From Hyphomicrobiales bacterium (GTDB taxonomy: Bacteria; Pseudomonadota; Alphaproteobacteria; Rhizobiales; Rhizobiaceae): DNA of 64,000 nucleotides. Below, piece by piece: positions 62,378-64,000 of the stretch (position 1 is the first letter of the stretch; the number at the start of each line of letters is the position of its first letter). Under the pieces are notes generated by a model. It had not been told where the DNA came from. It saw only the letters and a list, made by a program, of their open reading frames with translations, and ran no database searches. Both the position numbers and the translations under genes were made by a program. Where the stretch lies: contig UBQX01000029.1 in assembly GCA_900467685.1 (NCBI GenBank), forward strand, positions 124,001 through 188,000. The letters are read 5' to 3'.

Positions 62378-63428
62378 GGACGGCATCCCCTGCCTCTGGA
62401 TGCGCGGCGGTACTTCCAAGGGCGCGTATTTCCTTGCGGAGGACCTGCCCGCCGAACCGGGCAAGCGCGACCGATTGCTCCTCTCCATCATGGGCTCGCC
62501 CGATCCGCGCCAGATCGACGGTATCGGCGGAGCGGACCCGCTGACCTCCAAGGTGGCGATCCTGTCGAAATCCGGCCGGCCGGATGCCGATGTCGACTAT
62601 CTCTTCCTGCAGGTCTTCGTCGACAAGGCGCTGGTGAGCGATGCGCAGGGCTGCGGCAATATTCTCGCCGGCGTCGGCCCGGCGGCCATCGAGCGCGGGC
62701 TGGTGGCAGCGCGGGACGGCGAGACCGAAGTTCGCATTCATATGGTCAACACGGGCGAGGTCGCGGTGGCGCGTGTTTCAACGCCGGGTGGACGCGTGAC
62801 CTATCGCGGCGATACGGAGATTGCCGGGGTGCCGGGCAGCCATGCCGCCGTGCCTCTGCTCTTTGCCAACATTGCCGGCTCGCTGTGCGGCGCGCTTCTG
62901 CCGACCGGGAATGCGGCGGACGTCATTGATGGCGTCGAGGCGACGCTGATCGACAATGGCATGCCCTGCGTGATCCTGCGCGCTTCCGACCTGGGAATGT
63001 CTGGCAACGAGAGCCGGGATGAACTTGAGGCAAATTCGAACCTGAAGGCGCGCATCGAAGCAATCCGCCTGCAGGCGGGGCCGATGATGAAGCTCGGCGA
63101 CGTCACGGAGGCTTCCATGCCGAAGATGGTTCTCGTCTCTCCGCCTGGCGCCGGCGGGGCGATTTCGACGCGCTGCTTTATTCCCCATCGCGTCCACGCC
63201 TCCATCGGTGTCTTCGCCGCAATCACCGTCGCGACGGCCACGCGGCTGAACGCCGGACCCGCGGCGGCTTTGGCCAAGCAGCCAGAGGGCGGGGTGTATT
63301 TCATCGAACATCCCACGGGTTCGATGGAAGTCTTTCTCGATCTCGACGGAGCAGGGAATGTAAAGGGAGCGGGCTCCATACGCACCGCACGCAAGCTCTT
63401 CGACGGACGGGTTTTCCCGGCGGATTGA
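62370..63428 (+). CDS. galD: 4-oxalomesaconate tautomerase (GalD, PrpF family)
   Basis: 352 residues. PrpF-type start [20 protein letters not shown] and the second-domain [20 protein letters not shown]. GalD converts keto to enol 4-oxalomesaconate for GalB. Overlaps galC by 8 bp. PrpF proteins also serve methylaconitate isomerisation, but the neighbours favour GalD. Confidence 0.84.
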   Translation: MSEDGIPCLWMRGGTSKGAYFLAEDLPAEPGKRDRLLLSIMGSPDPRQIDGIGGADPLTSKVAILSKSGRPDADVDYLFLQVFVDKALVSDAQGCGNILAGVGPAAIERGLVAARDGETEVRIHMVNTGEVAVARVSTPGGRVTYRGDTEIAGVPGSHAAVPLLFANIAGSLCGALLPTGNAADVIDGVEATLIDNGMPCVILRASDLGMSGNESRDELEANSNLKARIEAIRLQAGPMMKLGDVTEASMPKMVLVSPPGAGGAISTRCFIPHRVHASIGVFAAITVATATRLNAGPAAALAKQPEGGVYFIEHPTGSMEVFLDLDGAGNVKGAGSIRTARKLFDGRVFPAD

Positions 63429-63789
63429 AAGCCAACGACGCTTGCGGTTAGCGCCTCACCTCACGGCTTCCCGACTGCCAATTCCGATTTGTCTCACAGA
63501 GGGCCGTGTCTACGGGTGGGGCTCAGACGTTGGCTTTCCCGAAAATACTACCGCCAACAAATCTCAATCTGCCGTAACGCCCGCAGTTGATACGTTCTGT
63601 CCCGGCGCGCACGGGCCTGAACGCAACTTTATCCACTTGACGGAATTATGAACTAACTGGTACATACATTCCAGTTCGGACCCGTTCGATTGTTGGGAGC
63701 GGTCCGGGGAGGGGATGCAGCGGCTGGTGCAACTTGAGGCTCGCGCCCATGCACACCGTCTGTCGCATGCCCGGTGCCGGGGAGGAATG
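63429..63789. other. Intergenic region with candidate promoter
   Basis: 361 bp without a convincing gene; a 69-codon frame at 63442-63651 has no ribosome site and poor composition. It holds a -35-like TTGACG (63637-63642), a -10-like TACATA (63661-63666), and the inverted repeat AACTGG (63655-63660) / CCAGTT (63671-63676), which would overlap the -10. It probably drives the amino-acid-type transporter at the window end. Confidence 0.5.
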
Positions 63790-64000
63790 ATGTCTTACAG
63801 CCTGGATTTTTCCGTCGTCATCGAACGACTACCCGAGCTTCTGCTCGCCTGCCTCGCAACGATCGGGCTTGCCATTGCCGGCATGGCGCTGGCGACGGTG
63901 ATCGGCGTTCTCGGCGTCATTGCGCGGCGCTCGCATATCGCATGGCTGCGTGCGATCGTCATCGGGTTTGTCGAGCTCATCCGCAACACCCCTTTCCTCG
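63790..64000 (+). CDS. Amino-acid-type ABC permease (HisM/GlnP-like), 3' end missing
   Basis: First 70 residues of a polar amino-acid permease: MSYSLDFSVVIERLPELLLA, one full TM segment and the family hallmark ELIRNTPFL just before the window ends. GGAGGA lies upstream; ATG 63787 is possible but too close to it. Partner genes are outside the window. It may import an amino acid or an amide-type aromatic related to the preceding cluster. Confidence 0.88.
   Translation, partial: MSYSLDFSVVIERLPELLLACLATIGLAIAGMALATVIGVLGVIARRSHIAWLRAIVIGFVELIRNTPFL

Noticed and set aside
1-64000. CRISPR arrays, tRNA and rRNA genes, phage genes
   Set aside because: No regularly spaced repeats, no cloverleaf-like sequences and no structural phage proteins were seen on reading through the window; short tRNAs could still be missed without a search tool.

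Overview
The window is GC-rich, densely coded DNA that looks like an accessory replicon or catabolic island of an alphaproteobacterium, most likely Rhizobiales/Rhizobiaceae. The reasons are the strong G/C third-position codon use, many NodD-type LysR regulators, NitT/TauT and sugar ABC transporters, ATGA/GTGA-overlapping operons, and hairpin repeats between genes typical of rhizobia. No rRNA, tRNA, CRISPR array or intact insertion sequence was seen. One IS21-like remnant lies near 7.8 kb.

1-8 kb: the end of a sugar ABC permease. Then a QseBC/PmrAB-like two-component pair, which faces a set of exported redox proteins: a small PepSY protein, an Asp/His-rich peptide, a DUF2271 protein, a PepSY-membrane/flavodoxin/FAD-NAD(P)H reductase fusion, and the flavin transferase ApbE. 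The set looks like a trans-membrane flavin electron-transfer system. Related repeats sit in front of its three promoters.

8-19 kb: an AfuABC/FbpABC-type importer with two paralogous binding proteins, an inositol-monophosphatase-family phosphatase and a divergent two-component system. It is plausibly a phosphorylated-sugar uptake module. An MFS exporter follows.

19-34 kb: a catabolic locus in seven transcription units: a HisD-like dehydrogenase with an SDR, a DenD-like SDR, an FAD hydroxylase, a NodD-like LysR and a TetR, a cupin, LigA/LigB-like dioxygenase subunits with an NTF2-like protein, a NitT/TauT importer with an SDR, and an SMP-30 lactonase. The same 17-bp operator-like motif lies in front of every unit, so this appears to be one local regulon.

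34.8-47.8 kb: a parallel catabolic locus with an FAH-family hydrolase, a metal-dependent cyclase-family hydrolase, a second NitT/TauT importer, a second FAD hydroxylase, a Rieske ferredoxin, a type I (VOC) extradiol dioxygenase, an EthD protein, an alpha/beta hydrolase, an MFS carrier and two NodD-like LysR regulators.

47.8-56 kb: a sigma-54 activator with a well-formed -24/-12 promoter and a palindromic upstream site in front of a zinc alcohol dehydrogenase and a flavin monooxygenase. A membrane PQQ glucose dehydrogenase and a tiny membrane peptide follow.

56-64 kb: a DHDPS-family aldolase and its GntR regulator share a palindromic operator. Next come a LysR regulator with two HTH domains, a DUF1932 dehydrogenase, and a divergent gallate-type lower pathway (GalB, GalC and GalD homologues). 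In that operon the ring-cleaving enzyme is a type I VOC dioxygenase. The window ends inside an amino-acid-type ABC permease.
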